Assembly (NCBI GenBank): GCA_007449985.2
Contig: VIIQ02000006.1
Location: forward strand, 372,001 to 436,000
Length of the DNA stretch: 64,000 nucleotides
Direction of reading: 5' to 3'
Source: Desmodesmus armatus
Lineage: Eukaryota > Chlorophyta > Chlorophyceae > Sphaeropleales > Scenedesmaceae
Shown piece after piece: positions 40,601-55,600 of the stretch (its first letter is position 1; every line of letters begins with the position of its first letter). The translations under genes were made by a program, and so were the position numbers. Under the pieces are notes generated by a model. It was not told the origin of the DNA, did no database searches, and saw only the letters and a list, made by a program, of their open reading frames with translations.

Positions 40601-43600
40601 CTCAGCACAGCGTCAGTTCCAGGCCGACTGGTGTGCGTTGCAGGCACATCATCTTGCCCTGAAGGCAGTTCAGCATATCCTGCCGCCATGGCTGCAGGCA
40701 TCCCAGAGGCCCACTGAATGTATTGTAGAGAGCACCATACCTGTTTGCTGCCGGGCGCTCCCACCAGGCTGCGCTCCAGCACAGGGTCTATGATGGGGTC
40801 AATGTACTCATCACAACCCTCAAACAAAAAGGGGAAGCCATACTGGATGGCCAGCTCAAGAGTTTTCAGGAAGTCGGTGTCATGGAAGGTCTTGACCTGC
40901 ATGCACCAGCACAGCAAGCACAGGTAACAGAAAGCCCCCAGATGGGTGATATCATGTACACACCCTGGTCCAGCCTGGCGCAACACATGCCCAACACAGC
41001 AGAACACTTTGTTCAGCATCAACACTGAGCTGCGAATGAAGGCCAACGGCTAGTGATGCCCATCAGCGGCTCAGCTGTCGCCCCTGCAGTACGATTGTGT
41101 GCCGGCAGCCGGGCGTGAAAACACTAAACCTCACCTTCCCTTCCAGCTGCTTCCCCTCCCTGGCCTTGATCCACGTGACCGCCTGCATCTGTGGGTCGAT
41201 GCAGAGCGGCCAGCGTGCTGCACGTGTTGTGAGCAAGCCGTTCTGTATGCTGAGCTCGTCGCCCGGCAGGCCTTCACTGGCCCATGCAGTGATCTCCACA
41301 TCATTAGTCATGATGGCCTCCAGCTTGAACGGCTGGGTGACAGGGACTTTGCGGGTGAGCAGGTCTGACTGCCAGAGCTCATACACCATCTGGCAGCGGT
41401 ACTTGTGGGTAAAGGCGCCTGCAACCAGCATGTTGGCACCATCAGAGGAGTTGGTCATTCGAGCTGCGTATCAGCACACGTGCTGACCATATCAGGGTGA
41501 CTTTCTGACTTGCTGGGGCAAAGGAATCCGGTGTGCAACCTGCACGTCTTGCGGCTGCACACAACTGTCAGGCCAACAAGACTGCTGCCCTCATACCTGT
41601 GTAGCTAAGGAACGACGAGCACAGTAGGCAATCCCCGACCAGCTGGACCTTGGCGGCTTCCAAAGTCCTGATGTCTGCCGCCCAGCGCTCCTTCTCGCTG
41701 CCCAGGCCTGCAATCAGCCGCTCGGCAGCTATGAGGCGGCGCTCCATCAGCTCAGCCTTTGCCCGCAGCTCCTGCAGGCAGCACCAGAGTGGATAGTGGC
41801 AAGTTACAGTCCTGCAGTTTCGTGTGTGCGTGCAGGTACAATCTGCTACAGGTAGCGCCATGATAGCAGAGGTGTTGACAACACACAGTGTACAGTGACT
41901 AACACCACTACAAATCGCAAGATTCCCAAGCTGGCAGGATCAGCCAAAGGCAGCCGCAGATAGTATGCGCCAGCATGCAGCAGCGTGACTGCATGCGTTG
42001 CCAGGTCACACCTGTTGCTCTGTGGTCTTGTTTGCAAACTGCGTCCGTAGGTCTGCCAGTTGGCTGTTGAGGGCTGCCAGCTGGTCCTTGGTCTGTGCAA
42101 GGTCCTTCTGTGCCAGCCTCAGATTCTTCTCAGCCTCTGCCACCTTCTTGCGCTTGGGCTCAACACCCTTGGCAACATTGTAGTAGTTGACCATCGCCAG
42201 CACCCACTTCAACAGGCCTGCATGCACCATGCATCACAAGAGAACTCTCCATCAATCCTCGCACGCCAGCCAGCGGCTGATTGCAGGCGCATGCACCTGG
42301 GTGGAAAAGGCCTGCTAACCAGGTGAGCTCCCCCAGCAGCTGCAAGGCTATCACAGCACCAGGTGTAGTGGCAGCAGCACAGGACAACAACATTGAATGC
42401 AGGGTGCACCTCAGTCTTCCTCATGCTGCCCAGCAGCAAAGTCTCCTCGCACCTGCTCCTGCCGTGGAGACGTTCCTGATGTTGTCGTAGGTGAAGCTGG
42501 GGTCCTTCATGTATTCAGTCTTGACCCGCTTCACCTGCTTCTCTGTCAGGCCGTCCTTGTCAAACTCCACTAGGCTCTTGAGGAAGCCGGGGTCTGTCAT
42601 CATGGACTTGGCACCCGCCCAGGAAACATCCTTGAGGTTCTTTAGGATGACAACACATTCACACACCTGCACCGCACCAACCACACGCCACCATTCACTG
42701 TGTGCTGGCAGACGAGCAGCCATCATCATACTACTCAAAGAGGTCGGCTACCATGCATATGCCGGTGATATGCTGCCGCCGCCAGCTACACCCCGCTCAC
42801 CCTTTGCACAAGCACATGCGGCTTTGCAAAGCTGCGGATCTCCGTGATGTCATCCTTTTTCAAGTCATTCAGTGCGGCTGCTGCTTCCTCCAGTGCTGGT
42901 ATGGCCTCACTGAGTGCCTGCTCGGCCTCCTCCTTGTCCTTTGCAATCTGCACGCTCTCAACCTGCAAGGCCGCTTCCTTCTCCTGAGCTGCCTTCTGCT
43001 TGGTCTCAGCGTCGGCAGTGTTGACAGATATCACCTGAAAAGGCACAGGCAACGGCAACAACCTTACCGCCTCAGAAAAACTCGTTGCCATGCAGGTGCA
43101 CCCCCACCTGGGCCATCTTTTGAAAATTTTGGTCAGTACACCTACAGCTGCAGCGCTGACAAGGCAGCCTCTTGTGGCATACGTACCTCCAACAGCTCGT
43201 TACACTCCCGTGTTGCAGCCTCCACCACCACCTTGGCCTGGCTGAGCTCCTGCTGCAGCACATCCACCTCTGCACTGACTTGCGTCAGCTTGGCCAGGCC
43301 GTTTGATAGGCGTGTTGTTGTCTCCAGGATCTCCTTGCGCTGGGTGGACAGGATGCGCTTGTAGTTGGTGATGAAGTCCAAGTAGTTCTTGGGCTGCACA
43401 CACACGCACACATCGCGCCAGGCATGACAGCACGCAAATAGGTCAGCATGACTATCCTTGCAGTTCCTCAACACATGTAGTTTTTTAGCAACAGGTACTA
43501 TGTTGCATCGGCTGCCTATCTGCTGAGCTTGGGCATGTAGGGTTGGCAGCTGCCAAGCAGAGCAAGCTACCTTGTGGGCACCCAGAAGCCAGGCACCCCC

Positions 43601-46600
43601 CCCCCCCGGCCCCGCCTCGAAACGGTCACCCACCGTGACGTAGTTGTGCCGCCGCAGCTCCTCTGCAAAGCGGCTGCTGAACTGCCTGACGCTTTGGTGC
43701 ACCATCATCATGTGTTCGACGATGGCTGGCCGCAACTCTGTCGGCAACTCCTCGTTCTCAAGGAACGCACTGGCAACACTTTGCAGGGCCTGCAGGCAGA
43801 CAGTGGAGCAGCGCTCACGCCTCCTTGCACCGCCATGTACTGTGCTGTCACATTGATGCAAGACTGTGCCACTAGGGATAGTGTTCTCTGTATGTTGAAT
43901 GTGTTGTTGTGCAGCGCTGCTAGCACAACACTAAAAGTTGAAAGCGGCCACAGTCCCATGTGCATTCAGTTTGAAAATGCCGTGAATCTCACCTGCTCTG
44001 GCCAGGGCTCAAACCAATCAATGACAGTGTTGTTCACCAGCCCAGGGAAGTTGCGGCAGCGGCTGCGCAGGGCGTCACCCACGGGGCTCATTGCCAGGAC
44101 CACGTGCAGGTTGGCCCTGACCTTGTCCACAAAGGCAGCCCAGCAGGCTTCCTTGCTGTCCGGCAAGCCCTGCTGGCTGAGCTCTGCTCGGATGGAGCTG
44201 ATGAGGCCCTCCTTGTCTGAGTCATCATACAAGGCAGGAACCATGCCTGCGCCACACACACACATGCAACACGTACGGTTCACAATTGCTGCCTTAGTAA
44301 GGGTGCATGCAGGCTCAACACTCCAATTTCAGTAGGGGTGCAGGCTCGACACTCGTGAGGAGAAGCTTAGTAGTTTCCCTAGCTTGCCGCCACAACAAAC
44401 CGTGTTCAAAGCCTTCACCGGCTGCAGCCGGCTTACAGCTGTAAGAGCCCTCCTGTACCACAGCTTGGTGTTTTCTGGCGCAAGCAGGCAGACAGGCATA
44501 TACGTTGTATATGCAGCTGGCGCCCACCTGTTGTCAACATGTTGTTGATGAGCTCCAGGAAGCCCTCATCTGCCACGTGGCTGTCAGTGAACAGGAACAC
44601 CATCTTCTTGTTCTCAGCCCCAAGCATGGTGTACAGCTTCTTCAGGTCCTCCCTGAAGGCCACCTCATCATAGCCGCGGGTGAGTGTTATCTCAAAGACC
44701 CCGCAGCCGGCTGCATAGGCAGCGAGCCGGGCGAGGCTCTGCTTGCCGCTACCGCCAACACCGACCAGCAGACAGTTGCCCTACAAGCAGCAACCGAATG
44801 CACAACACATGACAGGTTAGGGACTGTGCTCGTGCAGCCTGAGGTGACCCAACCCTGGCCAGGCAGGCGCCACAGCAAGGATGTCAAATGGTATGGCTGC
44901 CAAGTGGTACATCCTAGCACGCGCACTATAACGAATCATCAGTAAGCTGCTACTCAATAAGCGCAGCCAACTGATGCCAGCACCCACCATGGGCAGCCTG
45001 AGGGTGCGGATGATGCGTGTCAAGTGCTCCAACGCATCATCAAAGAACACCAGCTGCATGGGCTTGTGCTTGGCATTGTAGGCAGCCAGCAGGGACTCAA
45101 ATATTGGCTGTATGGTGGCGTAGTTGCCAACGTCCTTGTACAGCCTTGGTGGTGGGGAGTCGGCGGTGTCATCAGCCTCAAGGATGTTGCTGAAGTCACC
45201 AAACAAGGTGGGCTCGGCCAGAACTGGCTCCGCCAAGGTAGCATACCTGCAGCAAAAGGCAACAAGCATTAACTGCTTGATTAGGCTGCTGACCAAATTC
45301 CTGAGCGGAAGTTTCTGTTTGACATGCATATGATGTGAGCCTCTTGCAGAAAAGTTGCTGCCACTATCAGGAGCGAACAACCAGCCAGTCTCAATGGGCT
45401 TGGGTGCCTGAGAATACTCCACACGTAGTGCAGTGGTATCTGCTTACCTGGCCTGCACAAGCTCCTCAACCTTGCCCTTGAACAAGCTCTTGTCATCTTC
45501 TGATATCAAGCGGTCATGGAACACTCGCAGCAACTGCACCACAATGACAATCAGCAGGCCAGGTAGGTGACCCTTTAACATGGAGTGGAGACCTGCTTGG
45601 GGCCTTGCTACACTGCCAACACTGCCACAATTGCACTGTATGTCACAGCCATGCATTTTTCGTACAGCTAGCCAGCAGCTGCTGAAATTGACCACTGAGT
45701 GAACCTGTATGCTGGCTACACTGCTCCAAAATGTCTGGACCACAAGGTTACAAGCAGCCGGCGTTTGCTTACCTCATTCCTCCACAGCCGCAAGAAGTCA
45801 GCGGGTGCCTGCACCGTAGCCGGCGTGGAGCGCAGCAGTCCCTCATACACACGGCTGAGGTCCCGCAGGTTGAATACATAGTGGAACCGACTGGGTGTGG
45901 GCGGCAGCTTCTCCAGCAGGGCAGTGTACAGCTGCAACGTCACATCTGTCAGGCTTTCTGCAAATGTTTGGCTCACAGCCTCGCTGTTTAGCTGCGCCAG
46001 GTGCTTGCCTAAGATTGCCTGTAAGGAACCAACAACAGGCGCAAGGAGGTGAAACAGAGACGGCAAGTGTTGCTGTCAAGCATGAGCCGATGCAAGTGTC
46101 AACCTGGCAGACTTTGCTGTGGGCCTCACACTGTGACAGGGAATGCAGCTGGCAGCTGAATTTCCACGATCACTGGCAGCAAACGCTTTTCCAGGTCGAC
46201 TGGGATGGCGCAATTGCCCTTGCAAGGGCTATCTGTAGCGTTAGGATTGTTACCGATAGATGCCATGGCTATTCGAGTCGCACTGCCTCCACCCCAGTAG
46301 GCCCATGATTGCCAAGGGCCACCCACCTTGTAGATAGTTCGCAGGTTGCTGTTGCTGGGGGCCTGAATCTCAAACATGGAGAACAAGCTTATGAAGCGCG
46401 GGTCCACGTTGTTGCGTGCACCCCCTGGAGGGCCCATGGCGCCCACCATCTGCACGTCTTTCACGTTCTTCCAGCTGAGCTCCTTGCCCCTGTCATAGAA
46501 GCCCTTGCGCTCGGCAAACAGCTTGAGCAGCGCGATGGGCTGCTGCGTGCCGTACGTGTCGACGCGAGGCATGTTGACGTCATCCACAAACATCAGCAGC

Positions 46601-49600
46601 TTCTTGCCGAGGGGTGGGCCATACGTGTCCTGCAAGGCAGACCAGGGGCAGCCCAGAGCATGCTGTTCAGTCGCAACAGTTGCGGCACACTCAAGGTATT
46701 GCTGTTCCTGCGTCTGCACCAACTGATGATGCAGGCTCCACCAAGCCACTTGGCACAGTCAGCGTCCCGTGACACCCACCTTTGTGCGCTTCTCAATGGA
46801 GTCCTCGATTGCATGCTGCACATCCAGGCTGCTGGTGCGGCTGCTGAAGTTCATGTTGAGGGTGATGTGGCTGCTGCCAAGGCGCGACAAGTAGCTGGCG
46901 ATGGTGACAGACTTGGATGTACCAGACTCCCCGACAAACAAGCATGGGTGTCCGACGCCAACCAGGGTATTGAGCAGCCATGACATTCTGCAGTTGCAGC
47001 AACACATGCATGAGTGAGCAAGCTGTGTCAGCTTATTCAGTGCCAAGTCTGCAACACACATGCACACCGCCACGCACTTGCAGTGTACTTGGCTACATGT
47101 CAGTGCCAGTGCCTGCACACGAGCTGGAGGTTGCAGCACGGGGTGGCAGGCTTGTCAGTGCTTCAGCGCTGTCAACTGTAATACATTCACAAGCTGAATT
47201 TGCGCACTCACATGCTGTGCATGGGTTTGTTGACTGGTGCTCCCTTACCTGACAGTGTCAGCAGTGGAAACAAGGATCTTGCTGAACTGCCCACTGGGTG
47301 GGGGCACATACTCAGTGACATAGCTCCGCCAGCTGCGCCAGCACCCGTCTGCCACATCAAAGCAGTACTCGTACAGGGACTGGGCGGGCAGCTGCCCTGC
47401 TGACACCCTGTCTGCGTCCACCGTGCCCATTGCTGCTAGCTGCTTCATCAAGGAGTCAAACCTGTCGCGGTCCTTAGCTTCTGGCTGCTGCACAACCAGA
47501 GCCCCCACACTCCAGACACAGCAGAAAATGAACAGCGCTGTGCGAACCTGCATATCAACAGGCGGCACAGCGCAATGTGCTGAGCGGCACAGCACCGTAT
47601 ACTCAAAACAAACACGGCTTGAGCCTGATACATGCTTGCCAGGTCACAACATGCAAGGCACACCTGAGGCGCAACTGGCGGCAAAACAGCTGGCACAGAA
47701 ATGAGTACCGCGTGGCGCGCAGTCCAGCAGTCATCATTACCTGTGGGTCCTCCATCTTGGGGTGGTCAATGATGGTCGCGTCCAGCAGCCGGCACAGCTG
47801 CGCCACCATGTTGAGGTTGGTGTGAGGCACCCTCTGCAAAGGCTTCTTCACAATGTCATGCCCATCCATGCCCTCACACACCCACTCAATGGCTGGCACA
47901 GCGATGCGGTCAAACAGCAGCTGCAAGGCCTCTGCCTCTCCTGGCTTTGTGCGGGTGTTGAGCCACCACCAGATGTAGGGCTTGTAGCCCAGGTTGCGGC
48001 TGTCAACATACACCATGCCACACCTGCAGCTCAAAAGCAGCGGTTGCACTCAGTGAAACTGACAGGCTGTCAGTATCAGGACACATCAGCGACGCACCAC
48101 ATGCGGCCTGCTGGGGTCTATGAGGCACGGCAGCACAGGGGGTGTTGTCAGCTGCAGCAGGCTGGCGGCATGCGAGGATGGGGTATGGCACCGGTAACAG
48201 CTGAGACGGATGGAGTCCATTACTGGGAAGCCAGCCTACCGTGAGATGGTGGCGGGGCTTGCGTACTGCAGGTCGGCCACTTCAAACAACAGCTTGACGT
48301 GCGACTGCAACCGGATGCGCTCGCCGTTGGGCAGTGTAAGGAGCTTGTTATCGTCCATGACACTGTTCATGTTCTCCACCCACACTGCATCTACGTCGCC
48401 ATCGAACACCAGGTACCGGGCCTCGTCACGCTCTGGAGGGAGTGGCCTGTTCACCTCCCTGCAAGCACATGAACAAGCAACAGCAGGGCAATGCCAACGC
48501 TTACACCCAGCTTCAGTATGAAGCAATTTTTGAGAGCCGTCGCCCTGGCTGGCTGCACAGCGCGTTCACCAATACTGCTCAGCAGTAGCACACAAGCTTG
48601 CTAGTAGCAGTGTTGCGTCATTTCTGCACCCCCCCACCTGAACATGTTACTCAAGAGGCCATCTGTCCAGTCCCGGGTGTCCTTATCCAATACCCCATAC
48701 AGCTCAGCAACCGTGATGGCCTTGGGGTTGAGCACGTGGAGCGTCGTGCGGCGCCCCATCGCTGTCTGTGCATGGGCCAGGGTGTTGAGGATTACGCTCT
48801 TGCCGCCGCCAGTCTGGCCCACCACCATGACTGTGTGCCGTGTCATCAGCACCTCATACAATTGGACTACTTTGTCCACCTGGTTGCCGGCACCAGTGAG
48901 GACCTGGTAGCCAGCAGCTGCAAGGTCTGCCTCTACGGCGTCATTGAAGCTGGGGTAGCGCACCCGGGGGCAGTCCATACCTGCGGGGAGCACCAACAAA
49001 CAGTGGTGAGCCACTGACATGTTTTCCTGCTGCCTGTAGGCTCGAGCAGAGCGCTCTGCTTCACATGGCAGTGTCAGGTACGTCTAGGCGGCACAGTTAT
49101 GTCACATGCTTGTGCATCCATGTGCCCAAAACGGAGTTGAAAAGTTTCAGCACTGGCAAGCCATGATAGATTGGGCGCTCTGCACACACAGCTTTGGAAT
49201 GTGCTTACCAGGAAACAGATCTCCAACTAGGCCCAGGAACAGCGGCACGTCATCATACACAAACTTGGGCAGGTTGGAGTCTCTCAGCGCACGCATCAGC
49301 ACCAGGGCTTCTGTCATGTCTGGGGCACCGCGCTTCAGGGCACCAGCCATGACCAGCACACTCTTCAGTGCACGCAGTCCAAAATCGTAGTGATGCTGCT
49401 TGGACAGCTGCTCCCTAGCCAGCTTGTACAGCACTGTCATCTTCTTGGCTAGTACCTGCAACATGGGGGAGACAATAGCAACATTAGTGTGTACACTTGG
49501 GCTGGAAACCCATAGCAAGGGTCCACCCAAAAACAACAATCGCTGTGCAGCTGCAGCTTGCAAGCTGGAACCCTTGATATAGCAAAAGCTGTGGCAAATT

Positions 49601-52600
49601 CGCTGAAGATTCAGGCCGTACCTTGGCGGAGTCAAACCCTTCACTGAAGAGCATGATCTCACAGATCTGCTCCATGTCTGGCACCACCATGGTGACGGGC
49701 CTGAAAAGCGCCTTCAGGTTGTCAGGCAGCTCAGTACGACCAGCATACCCAGGGTTCTGCAGCAACAAGAAACATGTCTATCACAATGCCAGCCTGCCCA
49801 AGTGGTACAGGTTGGTGTGCTGGTCTGTCTGCGCACATGCGCCGGCGCTGTGATCCGCCATGTGTACCAGTGGTGGTGGCAGTGCCATGTATGCCGCATC
49901 GTCTAAGCTTGCCGCCAGCCCTGATCACGCTCACCATGGTGATGAAAATGCCTGCCCGTGGGTCCAGTTTGATCTCCCGCCCCTCAAATTGGAAGCGCAC
50001 CATGTCGTTCTTGAGCGCCTCTTGGATCTGGCAGGGACAAAAACCGGGAAGACACAACAACATACTATCAAAGCAGCACATGACAACTGGAGGCGACCCT
50101 CCCGCCGTTGAGTAACTAGCTCTGACTCTGTGTACTTTGTCACATAGTCAGTAACACATGGTTGCACCTACTGTGCGCAACTACAGTGCATGTCCTGAGC
50201 CTGGCCATGAACCATCCAACTGGACTCACCTGTCTGATCTGGCTGGACACCACACTCAGCACCTCTGCTTCAATGCGGTTGAACTCGTCAAAGCAGCCCC
50301 AGGCACCACACTGCACCAGGCCGCTGAAGATGCCGGCCATGGCCTTGTAGTCCAGGCCCTCACCGCAGTTCATCACCACACATTGCACACCCATGGCCTT
50401 TGCAAGGTCCTTGACTGTCTCAGTCTTGCCTGCAGCAGCGCAGCACCAGCAGGCCATGCGCATGCAGGACAATCACATACTAGTGCATGCACTGGCGACC
50501 CCTAGGGCCTGCATGCATCGCTCAATTTGTTATGGCACTGGCTACCTCACAAACGCTGGCTGTGTGTCGACAGAGAGACTGCATGCGTGCACATGCATGC
50601 AGTGTGTGTGTGTGTGGGGGGGGGGGGAGGGGGCGGGCAAGGGGGGGGGGGGGCGGGGGCGCTCACGCACTGCCCAGCCCTAGCTGCTGTTGCTGGGGGA
50701 CACCGTTTCTCACCTGTGCCTGCCGGGCCTGCTGGTGCTCCACCCAAGCGGTAGCTTAGTGCGGTGGTGAGCGTCATGTAGCACCTGTCTGTGAGTGCGG
50801 TGATGACCAAGCGCCCATTCAGGCCCATGTACTCATAGCCGTACTTGAACATGCCAGTGCACTGCTTGATAGACAGGTCATCCTGCAATCAACATGTGTG
50901 TGTGTGGGGGGGGGGGGGGTGCATCAACATCAAGTTGCATTTGCTCACAGCAATGTCACATCCTGCTCTCAACTGACTGTAGTGAGTGTGGAAATGTTGA
51001 CAGTTGGACACCAATCTTCTGTACATGTATGCTCGCTACGCTACTTACCACGGCCTTGTCCCAGTAGAAGCGCAGCTGGCTCTCCCAGGCAAACTCGCGT
51101 GCGTCCATGATGCTGTCACGCACAAACTTGTCGATGATGTCGCGTGCATGCACATCTGTGATGATCAGCGTGTTGACCTTGCGCCGCGCGTCGTTGCTTA
51201 GGTCGCTGCGAACCTGCACAGTCAGGGGACGACAAGCGTCAGTGTGTTGTCTCACAGGAGCCTATCCTATCAAACATGCTGCTGGCTTGTTTGACATGTT
51301 GCTGGGCTTACCACTCTCAGAGGTCTCACCCCACCACTCACCATGCCTGTCAGCTGGCTGAGCTGCTTCGTGAGTTTGGCTGCGTATGTCTTCATTGCGT
51401 GCTTGTCGCCCTCCCGGACCTGTCGGAAGCTGTCCTCTGTCTCCCAGGTCCACCAAACCTGGCTTCCAGCCAAGGTAACCATACCCAGGCAGTCTGTGAT
51501 CCACTTGTTTCGAGGAGTGTGGGCGTAGTTGAACACACCTGCGTATCAAAAACCACCAAGCATGTAGGGCCACAAGCACGGTAGTCAAGAAGCTGATTTG
51601 CAACATGTGCGCCATACAGTGTCTCCAAGGGTAGCAGGGGGACAGATACACTTCCCCAAGGCAGGACCTGGCTTTGCTTGCAAGCAAAATCCAGGGCCTG
51701 AGGGCCCTCTCGCGCACACAACACTGCAAGTGGGAGCTGCACATGCAGGAAATGCACCTCCTGACAGCACTCACCCTCCTTCATGACTGCAGCGAGTGTC
51801 CTGCGCATTTCTGCCTCCACTGCTGTCATCCAGACCTCCACTGCGCCCTCCACAGGCACCACGCTACGGAATGAGAAGCTCTCGCCCTCGCTGGAGGTCA
51901 TACCCACAATGCCCTTGTCACCACGGCCAAACTTGAGCGCTGCGTGAGACACACACCACACCGCAGACCACAATTGCATGTGTCAGCGCCCTTGCACAGA
52001 ACTGCAGTGGTTCGAGGATGACGGGTGTTGGTACCAAGACGGCCCAATGACTGCTTTACTGGCAGCCAAGTTGTCTAGCGTCAGCGCAACTTGTGTCGGT
52101 GCGCCCCAACTGTGAACTGCATAGCTGGTTCTGACACCTGCTTTTTTTCAAGCCATCATGCTGTTGTGCAAGAAGTCCGTGATCATGTGCTGACTCAGCA
52201 ATTGCCGGCACACCTGCACAGTTGTCAAACAGCTTCAGCATGTGCTCCTGGACGCTTGTGGGGTCTGAAGTGCCCAGGATGGCCAGCAGCTCATCATCGC
52301 TGATGAAGTAGAAGCGTGGGAATGCACAGCGCTTTGTGTCCAGGTATTCGCTCAAGCTCTTCTGGCACACCTCCAGCTGCTCTGACAAGCTGCGCAGCTG
52401 GTCAAGCCTGCAGCACAAGGACACCAGCACACCATACTGTCTGGCACACCTGTCGCCACCCCTGTGAACAATTCGTGCACACACTAGTGAGTGATCAAGA
52501 CATTCAACTTCCACTTATCATCATTGTCAGCCCTGGCCGCACCTGCCGTCAATGCTGCATGCCTCCAGCACGTTGGTGTTTTTGGCCGTGTCTGCCATGA

Positions 52601-55600
52601 TCTTCAGCCAGGCCTTGTCTATGGTGTCAAAGCGCTTGGCCTCCTGAGGCAGCTGGTTGCGGATGTCATCGCTGCCGATGAAGATGCTCTCAAGATACAT
52701 CCACTTGCGCTGCACCAGCATCCACACCTGCAGCCATGCATCACAACAGCACCAACCATCGACAGGGTGAGGACAGCAGTTGGCCTGGAGAAGCAGCGTA
52801 AAAGCATTCTTTTGCACTGGTTGCTGCACTCGACAGCAAAGTCAACAGCACACAACTGCTATTGTGCATTGGCTGCACCTATCTTGAGCAGAAGCAAAAA
52901 GGCCCAAGCAAGCATGCTGGGGGAGCGGCATCAACATACCTCAATGGCTTCCCCAATCAGTGAAAGGCGTTGCTCCCAGTTGCGCACTTCCTCGGCAAAT
53001 GGCCTGACGTGGGGGCTGGCCATCATAGACTGCAGGTTGAGCCCCATGTCCTCCAGCAGCAGGTTGACCTCCTCAACGCCCTTCAGCACCCAGCCGCGCT
53101 CAGCACCATTCTGCAACAACAAACCAGCAGCATCGACACAGTCAGCAGCAACAACCTTGTGAGGATTTGCACCACATGGCGTACAGTACGTGTCAAAGTA
53201 GCACGAGACAACGAAAGCAACTGTGCTAGCATCCCTGCCAGTGGCACACATGTGCAGGCAGGCGGCAGGTTGGGTGCCCTCACGCCCCCCCTCCAGCACA
53301 CACACTCACGCTGTGGTACTTGTGCAGGTCAAAGCGTTGCTCCTGCCAGGTATCTGCCAGCTTCTTGATCTCATTCTCAATGGTCAGCTCCTCCAGGGCG
53401 CAGGATGTGACCTTGGCTATCTCATCCTTGAACTTGTGCAGCTGCATGGAGAACATGTTGGAGAGCGTAAAGGTCTTGGGGTCCAGATCAAAGGTCTGGC
53501 CCGTCAGCGTCATCAGCTGCTTCCAGTGGCGCGGCCTGCAGGCAGCACAGAATTTCAGGCCCACTGAGGTGTGTATGGGTGCCTTTTGGGACAATGCAAG
53601 CCAGCTTGGTGTAGTTAGCAGCATCCCAGTTCAGGATGCCTTTTGCCACACAGCTGGGGGATGCCTGCACAATGGACAGGCCAAAACGATGTCTGCAGTA
53701 ACCTGTCAGTGTGCTTCAAGCAGTGACTGCGTACCCATACAACAGTGCAAGTTTCAAACAAGGGAAACTGTTCAACGCCCTGGATGCCACAACCACAGCC
53801 CTGTGCCTTCTCTTGGATCACCTGAGTGCATCACTCTTGAGCTCCTTCATGAGGGGCAGGCTGTCAGCAAAGCCAGCTATTTCAGCTTGCACCAGCCCAT
53901 AGACAGGCAGGTCCTCCAATCCCTTAAGCTTCTTGAGCTTGTTTGCCACTCCTTGCACACCGTCCATCAGGCTGCCAATGTCCAGCTCACTCCACAGCAT
54001 GTTGCTGTACTGCCGTACCACCTCAATGTGCTCGCTGTACACGGCATACACCTGGGCCAGCTTGCGCAGCTCAGCTTCAACCTGCAATCCAAGACATGTG
54101 ACAAACATTGCTTGGTAGTTGGCATCTGCCAGAGCACTCAAACGCCCTCCCAGAACTGGGGGCTCGACTACTACTGGACGCGCCTGTCCTCACGCAAGAT
54201 GCAAGGTATGCTTGTCTCACTCCAATGGATGTGGGACTGCCAAGCCACCTCAGGCAAAGCCATGTTGGTGACCACGTGTCAGCACGGCCCTACCTTGTTC
54301 AAGTGTGGGAAGCTGGTGATGTCCATGCCAAAGAGTTGCTCAGCCAGCCGCAGCTCCTCCTGCTGCTTGCCCAGGCCGTCCAGCTCGGCCTGCACGGACC
54401 TCAGCAGCTCCACGCCGACCGACAGCTGCACCGTGGGCAGGCCTGGGCCCTCGGACTGCATGCGTGCCGCCAGCGCCTCTGTGACAGCAGCAAAGTCCGT
54501 AACCTACAGAAGCCAGCACACACGGAGCTTGTTGCAGTGAGCATGCTTTTGTTTGCTGTGGTGTGGCTGTGTCAAACAACACAGCACAGCAGTGCCCTAC
54601 GCCACGGCACATTCCCCACAATGTATAGCACATCAGACAGCACACCCAGGGAAAGCACATTCAGCACACCTAGGGAAAGCATCTGGCCCCAAAACGCATC
54701 CATGCACCAGCACAACCACCAAAACGTCCACCTCTGCAGCCGCACCTGCTGGCGTGTTATCTGTGAGAACTTGCGCTTGACATCCTCCAGCTGAGTGTCC
54801 ACAGCCTCGGCAGTGTTGACCAGGTCAGCCCACTCCATGTCCAGCAGGCAGGCATCCTCCAGCTCATCAGCAGCAGCAGCCTTCTCAGCATCTGAGATGG
54901 CGTACAGCAGCCGTGTCCTGTAGCGCTCCTTCAGGTCGGCAGACTGCAACTCCAGCTGCATGCCACTGGACCTGCATGCATGCACACGTGTGTTTGCGGC
55001 ATAGGCAACTATGTCACACTGTCTGTGGTGACAGGATCAGACGGCAGGTGCAGCAAGGGTACATCAAGGGTTGCAGCTCAATATTTACCACACCAGCGTC
55101 AGACGCGTGCAAAACGTGGTTGGTTGAGACTGAAAACTGGCGTACCTGATGGTGTTGATGACATGCAGCACCCCTTTGAGCTGCTCCAAGTCCTCAGGCT
55201 GGCGCTGCAGCACCTCATGCTTGGCGGCAATGCCCTCACGGACTGCTGCAAGGGCTGCCACGTCCAGGTCACGCATGGCCGTTGCCAGTGCGCGCGTCCA
55301 GGCACAGCACTCCTCGTGCACGGCCAGGGCAAGGGATGCATTGCTGATGCGCACACAGCCAATGTCGGTGTCATGGGCCTGCTCCCAGAAGAAGGCAGCT
55401 TGCTGCAGCATGACGGCACAGACAGCAACAGGAGCCACAGCTTACGGCCACACCACTGCTACAAAGGTGAGTCAGGTGTTGTGATGCTGCTGGTTGCTGG
55501 CGCACAGCTATAGGGGTTCTGCGGCCCGCCTTTCAGCAGCAGTTGTATGGGCACAGCATGCGACAGCATGTGCCGGCATCAAGCCAACTGCCGCTTCATG

